A stretch of 64,000 bases of DNA from Verpa conica (GCA_033030425.1 JAUFSD010000022.1:62001-126000), one strand, 5' to 3'. Shown: positions 12,459 to 24,254, numbered from the stretch's first letter. Translations and numbers: made by a program. The notes: generated by a model from the sequence alone, not told the origin.

Positions 12459-13269
12459 TGAAGTACTTACCTCCCAATGAGCATAGTATATGAAAAATAT
12501 TGACAAGACTTTTTTTTGATACCATGGCTGAAGTCATAACTGTGCGATGTTCTGGCCCATTGGTATCCATTAGAATTGCATAGAGGGCACTCGGTCGTAT
12601 CTCGACGCACTGGCTGTCTCATTCGTACTAGTCCTAACGGCACCCTATCCTATTTGTACGATAAACGTGAAATGGGGAGAAGGCTATCCTCCTGCAAACA
12701 TTGATAATCACCAGGGTTCTCATTGCACATTGGCAAGTACAGCTGTCGTCATTATCAACAGATATCTCACTAGTGATGCTACTTCTACTTGGAAGGCAAG
12801 AAGTGACAAGTCTCGAACAGGGGTTTCCTACTCGAAGAAACAGCTCTAGTGGGGCAGAGCATAAGACATGTATTGTTGAGTATTTCTTGCCTGCCTCAGG
12901 TACATTGGTATTTACAATCAGCACGCTATCCAACTTCTCCGGGGTATAGAATTACTAGCGAAGCAGAATTTTTTTTCGTACTGATGTAAATCAGAATTTT
13001 ATGACACATTGTCTATGTTGGATTTTTTTTCCGTTTCCCTCATTAATTGGCTATGTTGGGTGATCAGTGGCCTGTTCATAGGATTCGCATGTTCAGGGGC
13101 GGGGTATACTTTGCTTCTCGTAGATAAGTCTGATGAATATGATGGTGTGAACTGTCCAGAAAACGGTACCATCGTATCTGCATTTACGAAGATCTTAAGG
13201 TTTATGCGTAGTTTAGCTGCTACGTAAGCCTAGTCTACCCTTAAACACGACGGTTCGATTGCATATAGT

Positions 13270-13326
13270 CTTTACGATGGTATGCAGCTCTTTCATACTA
13301 ACGCTTGATCATAATTCTCATCAATA
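13270..13326. repeat. Direct repeat, unit 1 (second unit 13551-13610)
   Basis: Contains ACGATGGTATGCAGCTC followed by TTCATAC and a C(T/C)TTGATCAT-like block. The same series recurs 281 bases downstream at 13551-13610, ending about 200 bases before the vWA start codon. It could be a duplicated promoter segment or part of an element. Confidence 0.55.
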
Positions 13327-13811
13327 CTCAGGCGTATATAGTCTCCTATAGGGTTAATGTGAAAGTGCGCCTCCTAGGACTCAGAGATTTGATTGTCATC
13401 TGATGTCCCCAACGAACATTCACTGGTCAAAACCCCCTGCTCGCTAACCCCTGTTCTCGCGATAATTTTACCGGATACTGTGTTTTAGAGTTTTGATAAC
13501 GGAACGCATAGGTATCTGAGGTTTTCTATTACTATTCGATTACGAGTGCTCTTCACGATGGTATGCAGCTCATTCATACAACACTCGATCATGGTCATTA
13601 TTTTAATCAGCTAGTCAGATCAACAATTACACATGCTAGTCGTTATCAATACTATGCAATTGGTACAATAGGGTCCAAGCTGCTGAGGGAGTGGAAGTAT
13701 TTAACTAGGCTGTTAGCCCACTATACTCATTCTACAGATAACTATTCTCCGGAGACAGCAACACTACCACCAAGATTCTCGATAGAGTGATATAGTAAGA
13801 AACAGTTCAAT

Positions 13812-15164
13812 ATGAACTCCTCTAACACTACGACCACAACTACCACTACCACCGTCACTACTACTGTTACCGTAGAAGAATGCTTCGATCACTACAATGG
13901 CTTTCTCAAGCGCGAGAAACCGGCATTGCTCGAGATCTTTTACAAAGATGAGGCCGAACTCAAGAAGAAAGCTACTATTGGTGAATCTATGGTCAACGCT
14001 TTACTCAAGGAAGGTTGTGGAAAGGAGGTTGCGAAAGATTTATCAATACTAACACTTTACGACATTGTCATCTTGATTGGTTTGGTCCCACATTCTAGTC
14101 TCTGGTTCTGTAGTATATATATATCTGATCAATGATGTGAAATAGATGACAGCTCCTCTATGAGAGTAGAGGAAACCGAAACCAACGCAGATGGAAAACA
14201 AGTACATAAACGCATAGAAACCCTCCAGCAAACGCTAGAGGAGATCACCAAGATCTATGATCTCACCCAGGGCGAGGGAATATTATCAGTACGGTTTCTA
14301 AACAACAAAACAGGCAAAAGGAATGTCAATAATGACAAAGCGAAAACTCTTCTTAAAGATCATACATATACTGGGGTGACAAGAATAGGTACAGAGTTGC
14401 AGAAGAAGATTTTGAATAGGTTTGTTTGGAAGGAGCCGCAGAATATGAAGAAACCTCTCCTTATAATGATTATCACAGATGGAGCAGTAAGATTCCCGAA
14501 ATCCCCTTTCTAGACCATAAACCTAATTTTCCTACTACCATAGGTTGAGGGTGAAAAATCGGGTCTTTTGGAGGATGTCATCACAAAGTGCGTCAGGGAT
14601 CTAAAAACTCATGATAGGCTAAAAGAAGCTGGTCTGTATTCTACTGTTTTCCCTGCATCTTGTTGTAAATTGACCATGGCTTACATATACTCTCAAGCTG
14701 TTTCATTCCATTTTTCCCGAGTCGGAAATGATAATGGCGCAAAAGAATTACTCGAACATCTCGACAACCGCTCAGAGGTCAGGGACTTTGTTGATTGCCT
14801 ACCAGGTATGTAACCTATACGGAGTGCTGGGGCTGTGCCTCGTTTGGCTTATCACTAACTTCCGCAAAATAGTGACCGCCCGTCTTGAGGACATTACAAA
14901 GCCGGAGTACAGATGGACAGTGGTATTTAACCTTTCCTCTCTCTCTCTTAATACAAGAGTACAGGTTTTCTAACAGGGCTTTGTGTTGTATTAGTTGCCT
15001 AAGCTGTTGGTTGGGGCAATCGTGGATGATGTAAGTTAGCCAACCCATACTAAAGTTTAGTTACTAACACTTTCGTCTAGTGGAACGTCCAAGACGAGAC
15101 CGTTGACCACAATATAGAGAGACTCGAGATGACTGACGACGATGTGGATTCTGATGAGGATTAG
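13812..15164 (+). CDS. von Willebrand factor A (vWA) domain protein, paralog 2
   Basis: Seven exons: 13812-14079, 14146-14486, 14544-14631, 14698-14805, 14873-14922, 14995-15030 and 15081-15164, giving about 324 residues. The start is followed by a low-complexity Thr stretch (ACN codons at 13829-13870). The MIDAS motif LIDDSSSM is again split by intron 1 after the first base of the Asp codon. TYTGVTRIGTEL, LLIMIITDGA, VSFHFSRVGND and LLVGAIVDDW follow. The C-terminal 28 residues are acidic. The copy at 1200-2672 shares every intron position. Unlike paralog 1, this one lacks the long N-terminal extension. Ligand and process are unknown. The model is consistent in phase throughout and shows no stop or frameshift, so the gene appears intact. 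Confidence 0.87.
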
Positions 15165-16853
15165 GACTCTTCGCGTTAAGGGCTTATCCGGTTGAATGGT
15201 GGAAAGGGAGGAACTATTCCGTGATGAGACGGTGACAACTAGTTTTCTTTTGTATTAAAACCTACACAAGTATTTCATTTGTCATTACCAATAAAACTTA
15301 TTATCTACTGGCGGGAGCTTTCACCACAAGGAAATAGTGTTTCATGGCCATGGACTAACAAATCTCCACTGATGAAAGCGATGAAAAGGAGTTACTAGGC
15401 TACTTTTATTTTTTATTCTTTATTTGGTCCAAGGCGCAGAAAAACAAATATCACATAATACTTGTGGGATGTAGGAAATATATGTATGCCTGGAATAATC
15501 TTTATACCCAACACCTACTTACTGAGGCCTCTTCCTCTATTAAATATTACCCACCCTATAGTTTTTTTTTCTTTCTGTAATTATTACTTATCGCGAATAA
15601 ATATCGGAGATCTGCATTGTTTCTATCGTAACAATAGGCTTACTATTATTAACCAGAAGTAAAAGTCTTTTACCAAGAAGTATCCACGTACTTAGTAATC
15701 TATTAATAACTGTACCTATAGAGGAGTGTAGCGATGGGCAAGGTTTGGATACGGAACCCAGGAATCCTACAAGCCCCCGCCTCCTGGAATTTCTCCCGGA
15801 CTAGCGTAGACCCCATTTTACAAGCAGTTAGCTTCGGTAGATTACTTTAACAGCAAAAAGGCGCCGTGCTGGAGACATGCCGCGGGATCGGGAGTGCTCA
15901 GGCTGGGCCGGCGAGAGGGGGTAGAGAATGTATTAGTTAAAGCACTTGTTTCAGGGGTGAAGTATGGGACAGACCAGGCTTTCACGAATCTAAGCGGTCA
16001 CAGTTCTACTCTGTTGCTATCACCGTGCTTCACCGTCTTTCAATGTGTTTTATTACGTCACGTATCTGTGCGATTGTTATATTTCTCTTTCTAGTGTATC
16101 CTAATACTTCACCCTTGGCTCGGGTACTTCTGTAATATAGTGTCTAGCTCAATAGAGCATTATGTCACATGTATATTGGTGCGACCTATAATATCATAAC
16201 CTTGATCACGAACGGTCTCTTCCATAGGCACAAGATTGGGTTGAAGAACTCATGATGGTGGTGATGAGCTAGGGTCTTATCTGATCTAATATTATCATAG
16301 GAGACTTGGTAGTGACTGTATCGATATATTTTACGAGTACTGGGCTAAAGAGAGCGGTTTTTTGGACTTGTTTAAGACTGAGCTCAGAGATGATACAGCT
16401 GGTGTTGGGCACCCTACTACTCTTGGCACGTCAATTTACGTTTAGGATGCCTTACTTAGGGAATGAATAAATACATTAGCTATAAATACGTTCTAGGCCA
16501 GCCTGTTAGAGGAACACCCCTTATATGGGCTGGATTTGAACTGGTTTTTACATACCCCTAATACATTAGGTGCGCTCCCGGGAGTATGGCGGAGCCGGGG
16601 AGATGATGAATTCTACAGAAAGTAGAAAATAAACCTCAAACTGAATTTTTAGGTTATTCCAAAGAGTTCCCTTGACTACCATAAACTTTGGTGCCTGAGC
16701 TTGAAGTTATTAACTTGTTGATTTTTAGTGGAATTCGTCATATTTCCGGGCGCACCTCTACATATTGAGGGGGCATGCCCTAAATGAGCTAGAAAAAGAC
16801 ACATTTATCATGTAGTTTAAACTCTTTTTGATCCAATACTACATTTTACACAT
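15165..16853. other. Intergenic, no gene recognised
   Basis: AT-rich sequence with short frames only (66 codons at most, at 15462 and 15894). I see no repeat structure or coding signature. Confidence 0.5.
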
Positions 16854-17366
16854 AGTGTGGTCCACGAGGCCGAGCATCTCGGGGCCTCGCCTTGTAGTAT
16901 CGGTCTTGAGGAGGCGCAAGGTCAGGGGGGGGCACGAGGCCGAGGTACCTCGAGGCTTCTCTCTGGGCTCGCCTCGAGGTGGCTCGAGGTAAGTAATAAT
17001 GAATTTAAAAAATATCACAGGCTCTAGTAGAAGTATAAGTTAGCTATTCCCACTATGATTTGTCACACTATTTGTGAAAGTACAAGTGCAAGCAATAGAA
17101 TGATAGTTTGATACTACATACACCTGGAGGAGGGGGTAAACCCAACCTCATATATGCCTATGACCTCATATGGATTGCCCACTATTGACTATTATTTAAT
17201 AGCTTTTACTTATTACTAAAAATAGTTCTATGTGTCAAGGCTCCTCAAGGTACCTTGAGGCCAGACTCCTAATTCCCAAGGCGAGCCAAAGCCAGAAGCC
17301 CACAAAACCAAGGCACCTTGAGACCACCCCCCTTACCTCGCCTTGAGCGGCCTCATGGACCACACT
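16854..17366. mobile_element. TIR element of about 513 bp (MITE) with GC-rich ends
   Basis: The ends form inverted repeats, AGTGTGGTCCACGAGGCCG on the left and CGGCCTCATGGACCACACT on the right. Patchy inverted similarity continues for roughly 120 bases of CTCGAGG/CCTTGAG-rich sequence on both sides. Left-arm CpG-containing words such as CTCGAGG appear as CTTGAGG or CAAGG in the right arm, as expected of C-to-T decay. A TA dinucleotide is present at both borders. The core is AT-rich and non-coding. Confidence 0.8.
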
Positions 17367-17604
17367 ATTTATACACAACCAGGCTCAAGATCTAATATAT
17401 GCTAATAATATACGTAATAGCACTACCTATTCCTAGCACTACTAATTATAATTATATGGTGTAATTGAGTCAGTGGTAGGGTCAGAGAAATGATAGTGAG
17501 AGGATTCCGCTAATCTATCAAATTGGTATAGTTGTGTATATGAGTTGTTAGTATCATAGGGGTAAATCACTAAAAGTCACTCGACACGGGTTGTCAGTGT
17601 ATGT

Positions 17605-17705
17605 TGGAATATATATATAATGAATGAATGAATGAATTTATCATAAGTGCATGCAACCCTAAGGTTATGGTACCCACACCATGTCAAAAATGGAATATAT
17701 ATATA
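17605..17705. mobile_element. Micro-insertion A (71 bp) with 15-bp target-site duplication
   Basis: The 15-base word TGGAATATATATATA occurs at 17605-17619 and again at 17691-17705. It brackets a 71-base insert that starts with (ATGA)4 and contains TTTATCATAAGTGCATG, ending in an A run. The core is shared with the inserts at 18235, 25809, 61266 and, in reverse, 61599. The reading is a 5'-truncated retroposon end whose tail is (TTCA)n on the minus strand. Confidence 0.8.
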
Positions 17706-17739
17706 GCTATCTAAGCAGGTATTACTGTGGTGACGTCTA

Positions 17740-18193
17740 TACTCGTGCTTCCGAGCCAAGAAGTGGACACATGAAATTCACGCGCAGGTATAGTAGCCGG
17801 TTACATTGGGGGAAGGGTACATGATATTGGGTGCTCAGCTCAGAACATATTGTAAATATATAAACCTATTAAAGACTTAACCAATTATAATATTTCGATC
17901 AGGTCTGCCACTTCTGGAATTATGATCGATACTACTACCCCCACTGACTACTGTTGTCACGTGAAGATCACGTAATATCTCAGTCACACTAGCTAGTGAT
18001 CCTCCATAAGAGGATCATTCCTCCTATGGAGGAGGAACATAATAATATTCTTGAGTTTGTCATCTTTCGATTGAAGATAGTAGAAAGTTAGTCTTTCCGC
18101 TGGCCGACGTGTCTTGGGGACCGCATCCAGCCATCACAACTGTGCCTGCACGCGAGTTTTATGTGTTCAGTTCTTGACTCGGAAGCACGAGTA
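17740..18193. mobile_element. TIR element of about 454 bp (MITE)
   Basis: The left end is TACTCGTGCTTCCGAG and the right end its exact complement, CTCGGAAGCACGAGTA. Inverted similarity extends about 56 bases inward with some mismatches. TA flanks both ends (17738-17739 and 18194-18195), as expected of a Tc1/mariner-type target duplication. There is no coding capacity. Confidence 0.78.
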
Positions 18194-18222
18194 TATCTAG
18201 TAAGCTTACGGAGGGCTTGGGG

Positions 18223-18313
18223 TAGGGTTTCTTTGAATAAATGAATGGATGAATTAATCATAAGTACATGGAGCCCGGGGGCTAAAGTACTCGAACTGCG
18301 CTAGGGTTTCTTT
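18223..18313. mobile_element. Micro-insertion B (67 bp) with 12-bp target-site duplication
   Basis: TAGGGTTTCTTT at 18223-18234 is repeated at 18302-18313. The insert at 18235-18301 begins GAATAAATGAATGGATGAAT and carries TTAATCATAAGTACATGG, the core of the micro-insertion family. Confidence 0.8.
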
Positions 18314-19055
18314 AGATTTTAGGGTATCATCAATTTATCTATAGATGTATATATAGAGAGGGTATGAGAGCGCTTCTCAAGAGATTCTTTTAGTCTGCTA
18401 AGCTGCAGAGATGCTCGATATTAACTCCATCTTTTCACAGTATAAATACTGATAGTACACGTATAGGACGAGCTCCAAGTTATCTTTCCAGGTCTAGTAG
18501 GCATAAATATAGAGATTGCTCACGCAATATACCGTGCGGAATCTAAATTTACAATTCCCTGTTCATCCCATCTCAGTAGCGATGAGGTCTGTGCCAGCGC
18601 TGAAGAGTCCCGGGGAAAAGGGAAAAAAGCGTATAGCTGGTCTCCCTCTTGGCTTATCTGGCGGGGTAAGTGGATACAATCTTTACTGAATTAGGTAGAA
18701 CAGTTAATTTAAGATTGCGTCACTACCATGCCTAGAAAGGGGTAAATCTGCGGTTGTAGCCACCGCATGTGGCTCACGGCATGGCTAGCCACAAACAGGC
18801 TATGGGCTGTCTCGGCCGTAAGGAGGGGGTGGGCACAACGTCCAGTAAGGTAAATAGTAAGTACTCGATATTGCATTAGAGAGGCGCATGCGTTCTAGAA
18901 TAGTCAATGCTTCTTCGGAAATTGGGAAGCCGGCTTCGGCCGAGACACACAGTATTGCGTGTACCGCTGTGCTACTACAAAAACTCTTGTCCTCCCCCTC
19001 CCCACTTTAAAGCCCAAAGAAAATATCAGCTTGAACTTCAACTCTAACCTTAACC
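18314..19055. other. Intergenic, upstream of DUF3533 gene
   Basis: No gene is recognised. The last stretch before 19056 is C-rich with CCTCCCCCTCCCC near 18990, a common fungal promoter/leader composition. Confidence 0.45.
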
Positions 19056-20688
19056 ATGAACGACGGAATATCTATGCACAGTATGAAATCCACTCAGGAG
19101 ATCACTAGAAAGCGCTCTAGCGAAACCGAGTCTGGCACCTTAGCCAACAGCCCACAAAAGAGCCTTGAGCGGATTCCTAGCGATGACACTCTCGAGGCTG
19201 GTACTCCAGCTGCGCCTATAATACCTAAATCCATGGCCTTCAAACAAATCATTGGGGCGGGTGTTATGCTCTTGCTGCTCTTTTGGGCAAACACCTCGTG
19301 GCTCTTTGGCAAAATCGTACGGTACCATTCGAAGTTCAGAGGGGATTGTATTAAGCTAACAGCCATCTAGTATAAACAAACAGACAATGCTCACAATCTC
19401 CATATCCTCGCAGTCGATCTCGATGGCGGAGCTATCGGGCAATCACTCCTCAGCACCGCCAGTATACTGAGTGGTGCCCAGGGACAGCCTACCTACGATC
19501 TGGTCACATATTCCGCGAGCGAGACATACGATTCAATCTACAACCAGGTTCGCGAAGGCAGTAAAATCTGGGGTGCCATAATCGCAAACCCCAAGGCTTC
19601 CGATAACCTCACCGCAGTGGTGTCCTCATCTTCAAACAGTACTTACAACGCCAAATCTGCACTGACAGTGCTTTACAATGAGGCCCGTTACCGCACGGTC
19701 GAGATCTCGCTTGTTTATTCAACGATGCTTGGAGCTGCGTCGGCAGTGACGGCAAACTACCAGCGTGCGCATGGCCTTGCGGCGATCTCGGGGTTGGGGG
19801 GTAATGCCACGGATGAGAGTATAGCGGCAGCTTTGGACCCAATCGGGTACACGGTGGTGAACATGAACCCGTTCGGATTCAGCACCACTGTACTATTGAA
19901 CACGGTTTTGTTTGTCTTTCCGCCATTGAGCCAGTTTTTTTTCATCATGGCAACAAATGGTATTCTCGGGGGTGTCGGAGCCTACTCTACTTGGTCCTTA
20001 AAGTCGAACGTTAGTAGCAAGCCCAAAATCTCATGTTAAAAACGCAACTAACGCCTAAAATACAGCTTATATTCCGCGGTATCGTCGGTACCGTCTTCCC
20101 TTGCTTAATCGGCTTCTCTTGGGCCGGTTGGATCTTTGTCTGGAAAAATGGTAGCTACCTTAGCGCTGGCCAATACTTTCTCACCTGGCTCTCCATCTGG
20201 TACTCCACCTACCCAACACTAAAGTCAATCAAAACTAACATTCCCTTAGGCTTTATACATCCATCAACTTCCACGTGATTGATGGAACCTGTAGTCTCAT
20301 TGAGATGCGCTGGATGCCATTTTTCATGATCACATCAATCATTACACAAGTTGCAGCAACCCTCTCACCCATGGAGCTCGCCTCAAATTTCTACCGCATC
20401 GAGTACCTGATACCAAGCCATCATATTTGGGTAAATATTCCGACTCACTACTCGAAATATTTTGGTTTCCGTTGTTACTGACATTTATACACTTTACGCT
20501 GTTCATATATATAGGGGATCTTGATGACAATCTTTGGCAACGGCGCCACAAACCACCTTAAACTCAATCTGACTGTCGCTATCTTAATGCTTCCAATCGC
20601 GATAGCATATAATACATTTGGAAACTATACCAGATGGAAGAAGGCCACGGCTGCTGCAGCGGCCGGAATATCCCCGTCGGCCCATTAA
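19056..20688 (+). CDS. DUF3533 / SNG1-like multispanning membrane protein
   Basis: Five exons: 19056-19316, 19371-20009, 20066-20199, 20250-20430 and 20515-20688, giving 462 residues. A hydrophilic N-terminus of about 65 residues precedes TM1 (GVMLLLLFWANTSWLFG). A soluble region follows with the family signature DLDGGAIGQSLLSTA and two or more N-glycosylation sites. A C-terminal block of about five membrane segments comes next, including TTVLLNTVLFVFPPLSQFFF, IFRGIVGTVFPCLIGFSWAG and MPFFMITSIITQVAATLSP. The plan matches the DUF3533 family, which includes yeast SNG1, linked to nitrosoguanidine resistance and probably to export of toxic compounds or lipid asymmetry. All junctions keep phase and no lesion is seen. 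The substrate is unknown. Confidence 0.9.
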
Positions 20689-20995
20689 GGGATTATAATA
20701 CCTGGGCCCTTTGCGTTGCTACAAACGCACAAAAGTTTGATATTTACTTATAGTATAGATCGATTAGCTTTCATCCACCCCCACCCCCTTCTTTTACTAG
20801 ATGCTACTTTAATGTGGCAGGTAACTTTTCCTCTTTGTAGTAATAGCAGTTAGAAGTTAGATTCATATATAGCTTGAGTTTTAATTCGAATATTTTAAAT
20901 TCCTAGACTGAACCGTTCAGTATTTAGTACTGAGATACTATTCCTTGCCCAATAGCTATAGTAGAAACATAATAATAGGCAAACATTTTGTGATA

Positions 20996-21186
20996 CAGTA
21001 GAAGTCCTCTATAAGAATACTCTCTATAAGAATATTCTTATTAGAAAACTCCGAGAAGAGCCGCACTAGGCGACATTTGGCAAGTATTCCACCTAAAATA
21101 ACCCTATTGGGTTAGGATACTTTCTCTATAAGAATATTCTCATAAATTCTCGGTCCCGAACGTATTCTTATAGAGAGCTTCTACTG
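20996..21186. mobile_element. pogo/Tigger-like MITE, about 191 bp
   Basis: The inverted ends are CAGTAGAAGTCCTCTATAAG and, complemented on the right, CTTATAGAGAGCTTCTACTG (one base longer). A TA dinucleotide flanks both sides (20994-20995 and 21187-21188). Additional CTCTATAAGAATATTCT words lie inside near both ends. The CAGT-start and TA target fit the Tc1/mariner (pogo) superfamily. No transposase is encoded. Confidence 0.82.
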
Positions 21187-21421
21187 TAAGCCTTAACGAC
21201 CCTACTCGCACCAGGGGTACTTTAATAGCGGGCCGTCATCTTATTGGGTGAGATTCCTTTTGTGCAACCCAAATCTAGCCATGACATCTTTAGGCAACCA
21301 CATACTTTAACACAAAGGTATTCTCTTCCATCACTATGCACCACCACTCCAAGAGCATATTGCCGGTAGAATAACATCCGCGCACCAAGTTGAACGTCTA
21401 TTCTTCTCCTCACCCTTTATC

Positions 21422-22143
21422 ATGTCACATGAAGGATCCGGAAAGACAAGGGAGAGTAAAATCGGAACAGGGGGCGATGTGACAGGGAAGCTTTACAACG
21501 GGAAATTCTACGAACGTCACCCTACGGAGCCTGCAACCTATCTCTGCGACGGGAAGGAGTATAAATACTACTGGTCTGATATCGCCGAGATGCCGCTTAT
21601 GGTGAGGAAGGACATCGGTGGGGACAATGTAGAGGAAGCTATTGCAGCAGAAGCAAAAGAAGCGAAAGGTAAGGTAGTAATCTACAAATTGTATAGTATA
21701 GAGGCTTACAGGGTAATATGATTGTAGGTTTGACGGATCGGGGTGCGGATATTAACCAGTATGCAACCTTGGGATGGGCTAGGGTTTCCGATCTAGAAAG
21801 ACTGGATGGACCCTCGCTGAAGATTCTTGATGACGGGATACGAAGTATACGGAAACGTATTATTGATAAAAATATCGGATCATCGGACTGGACCCGCACA
21901 GAAGTCCATCCACTGCTATTGGCCTTGTTTCATAGGCTAGATATTCGGTATAATGACGGTAGTGGTGATATGGATCGGTATCCTGGGTGGGAAAGATCCA
22001 TAAACATTAAGCTTTTGGCGGATGAGAGGATACGCGGTATTTTGAGCTGTAGGAGAGGACGATGTAATGAAATGGGGGACTGGGTAGCGACAGCGGCGCT
22101 TGATACTTTGGTAGAAGTCTCCCGTTGGCGAAATATTGATTAG
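21422..22143 (+). CDS. Uncharacterised protein, 220 residues
   Basis: Two exons, 21422-21668 and 21728-22143, are joined by a 59-base GT..AG intron and keep phase. The product is soluble and charged, with no signal peptide or membrane segment. The N-terminal 80 residues contain aromatic-rich strands (LYNGKFYERH, KEYKYYW). The C-terminal part is helical and ends with a short conserved-looking tail (GDWVATAALDTLVEVSRWRN). I do not recognise the family. Codon use is ordinary, there are no internal stops and a start codon lies in a clean context, so it is likely a real gene. No functional inference is possible from its neighbours, an SNG1-like gene upstream and a secreted esterase downstream on the other strand. 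Confidence 0.7.
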
Positions 22144-22855
22144 TTTCTTTAATTTGTCGGATGAGTTAGGTAGCTCACATTAATCGTGAAGTATGATCTC
22201 TACTCGAGGGTAGCTGTCTTAAAATGCTTCTAAGTCAGTTTTATAGTAAAACTCTTTATTGGGATGGTGTATATTAAGGGCCGAGTGACACTCTATGTTG
22301 AGGGAATGCCTTTCTTCTAGCATGGAAAATAAATTGTTTGAAGCCCTCCATCCCTAGATAAGCTCCGCTAGAATAGGCTTTACTAATGCGTTCTTCTAGT
22401 TGAAGAGCCTACCATTAAAGTGACCCAAGCCAATTCGATGTAATTTCTTGCCATTTTCTTGTCGGCCGGTTATAATACGCTTCAAGCAAGTTTGTATCCA
22501 AGCAATACCACGCAGAAAAGCGCTTCTATAACGGCCCGCACGCGTGTCTAAAAACCCACAAGGCTTTTGACCACAGGGCTAAGCAAGTTAAGGGCTTGAG
22601 CTCGTTTAAGACTGCCACCTAAGAAAGGAAAGTGACCTGTGGCAGTGCGGGGACTTCTTGGACACATGCAGCCTCAAGGGATGTCTACTAATTGAGGAAA
22701 ATAACCTAATAAATTTTTTGTGCGGTCGCGATCGACCAGCGCTGATAACTAAGAAATTATATATAAAATTACAAAATGCGGATGTCGCGTAGTGACAACT
22801 TCGCCCATCTAAAAACACCGACTTCTCCTCTTGTAAACCGCTACCAATCGAGATA
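22144..22855. other. Intergenic between convergent genes
   Basis: It contains the 3' flanks of the two convergent genes. No further gene or repeat is seen. Confidence 0.5.
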
Positions 22856-24145
22856 TTATAGGCATTGTGAATAGTAGGTATTTGAAAAGGTACAAGTTGA
22901 TCCAGTGGCACATGTAGTTGATCCGGTATACTATAAATTCACACAGATTGTTAGCTTTCTGTATGACTGCATTCGGAGTTAAATATATGGAGAAAGACAT
23001 ACGTTGACACCACCGCATTGTCCGTATTTAGCTACAACCCCAGTACTCGTCGATTCAGCAGAGCTCACAGTAGTAGTAGCGGTGGCAGTAGTAGAAGTTC
23101 TCGTGCTTGAAGAAATCACAGTGCTAGAAGAAGAAGCTGAACTGGAGGAGGAAGATCCTGACCTGCAAACTTCAGGAATAGCAGCTCCGGCAGGGGTCAA
23201 ATAGTTTGCAAGAGCATGGTCATTGCACTTAAGACCGTTGACGAAAGCCCTGGCAACGACATCAGCACCAGCAGGGCTGGTGTGGGTGTGGTCGTTGGGG
23301 AAGAGGGCTGGGTACACATTGGCGTAACCCAAGTCCTCGAAGGCAATTGTTACAAACTATACGGGTAAATCCAGATATTAGCATCAACTAAGCCTTTAAA
23401 TCAGTATTTGGGTGTAGATCTTACCTCGTAGTGGTCAATCCATGTAGCGCCCTGTGAGGAATAGTTTCCAGCAGCGTATGAAGAGTATGGCACAAAGCGG
23501 TTGCCCTCAAGCATTTCAGTGTGGGCAGTATTCCAGGCATCTCCATTAGGAGTGGTGGAAGAGACTACAGGGATACCTCCGGCAGCAAGGACATCCTGGA
23601 CCATCCATTTCTCGTAAGTGACAAAGGTCTGCACAACCTCGACGGTGCCATCGGCCAGAGTGACAGTAGTGGTCTCAGTGCCAGATCCGAAAGTCTATAC
23701 CAAGTCAAATCATCAGTGATCGGGCCCGGCTATACTAATTGTGGGATGTCTTACAGAAGCACGATCGCTGGAAGCAGGGCTGCTACCATCGTTGTGTCCG
23801 AATTCGATGATAACATAGTCACCAGGTACGATCTGGCTCACAAGAGTATCCCAAAGTCCCTCACGGGTGTAGGACCTTGCTGAACGACCACCGCGTGCAA
23901 GATTGACAACTGACAAAGATATGTACTGCGCAAAAGGAGTACCCCATCTAGACGATCACCAGTTAGACTACCTCCAAAGAATTGAGTAATTAGGAGGAAA
24001 AAGAATAGAGAATCTACCCTTGGATGCTGCTTGAAGATTGAGCCATTGTCGAATCACCAGCCATAAGAATCTTTGCTGATGCCGGAGCCAACGCAATGGC
24101 AGCGACAGCCGCAGACATTTTGAGGAGGACAGAGGAGACCTTCAT
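22856..24145 (-). CDS. Secreted rhamnogalacturonan acetylesterase (CE12) with C-terminal CBM1
   Basis: Five exons from the 5' end: 24145-24018, 23947-23755, 23694-23425, 23356-23003 and 22930-22856, giving 339 residues. Residues 1-24 are a signal peptide ending PASA. The SGNH hydrolase blocks are clear: ILMAGDSTMA (nucleophile Ser at about 32), NLARGGRSARS (block II), FGHNDG at about 92-97 (block III) and NDHTHTS at about 218-224 (catalytic Asp/His). This matches CE12 enzymes that remove acetyl groups from rhamnogalacturonan in pectin. A Ser/Thr linker leads to a fungal cellulose-binding module (YGQCGGVN, then STTCATGSTCTFSNTYYSQC). An intron at 22931-23002 splits that module, so a model ignoring the last exon would truncate it. 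The enzyme is probably secreted and tethered to plant cell wall. The gene is intact. Confidence 0.92.
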
Positions 24146-24243
24146 TTTGGAATTGCTGTTGATGTTTGATTATCTGGAATATCGGTGATGATCTACAGCT
24201 GGTTGTAGAAAGAATGCTTAGGACTCGAGGGGTAATGAATGCT

Positions 24244-24254
24244 CTTTATAAATA
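24244..24254 (-). promoter_or_regulatory. TATA-like box of the CE12 gene
   Basis: On the minus strand the sequence reads TTTATTTATAAAG, about 100 bases upstream of the start codon at 24145. This is a plausible distance for a fungal core promoter with a leader of 50-70 bases. Confidence 0.45.

Larger units (their letters stand above)
10832..13811. other. Intergenic, upstream of second vWA gene
   Basis: AT-rich, with no recognisable gene. It holds a strong stem-loop at 12361-12458 and a duplicated block of about 57 bp at 13270-13326 and 13551-13610, described separately. ORFs up to 99 codons (for example 12634-12933) lack any family signal. Confidence 0.5.
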
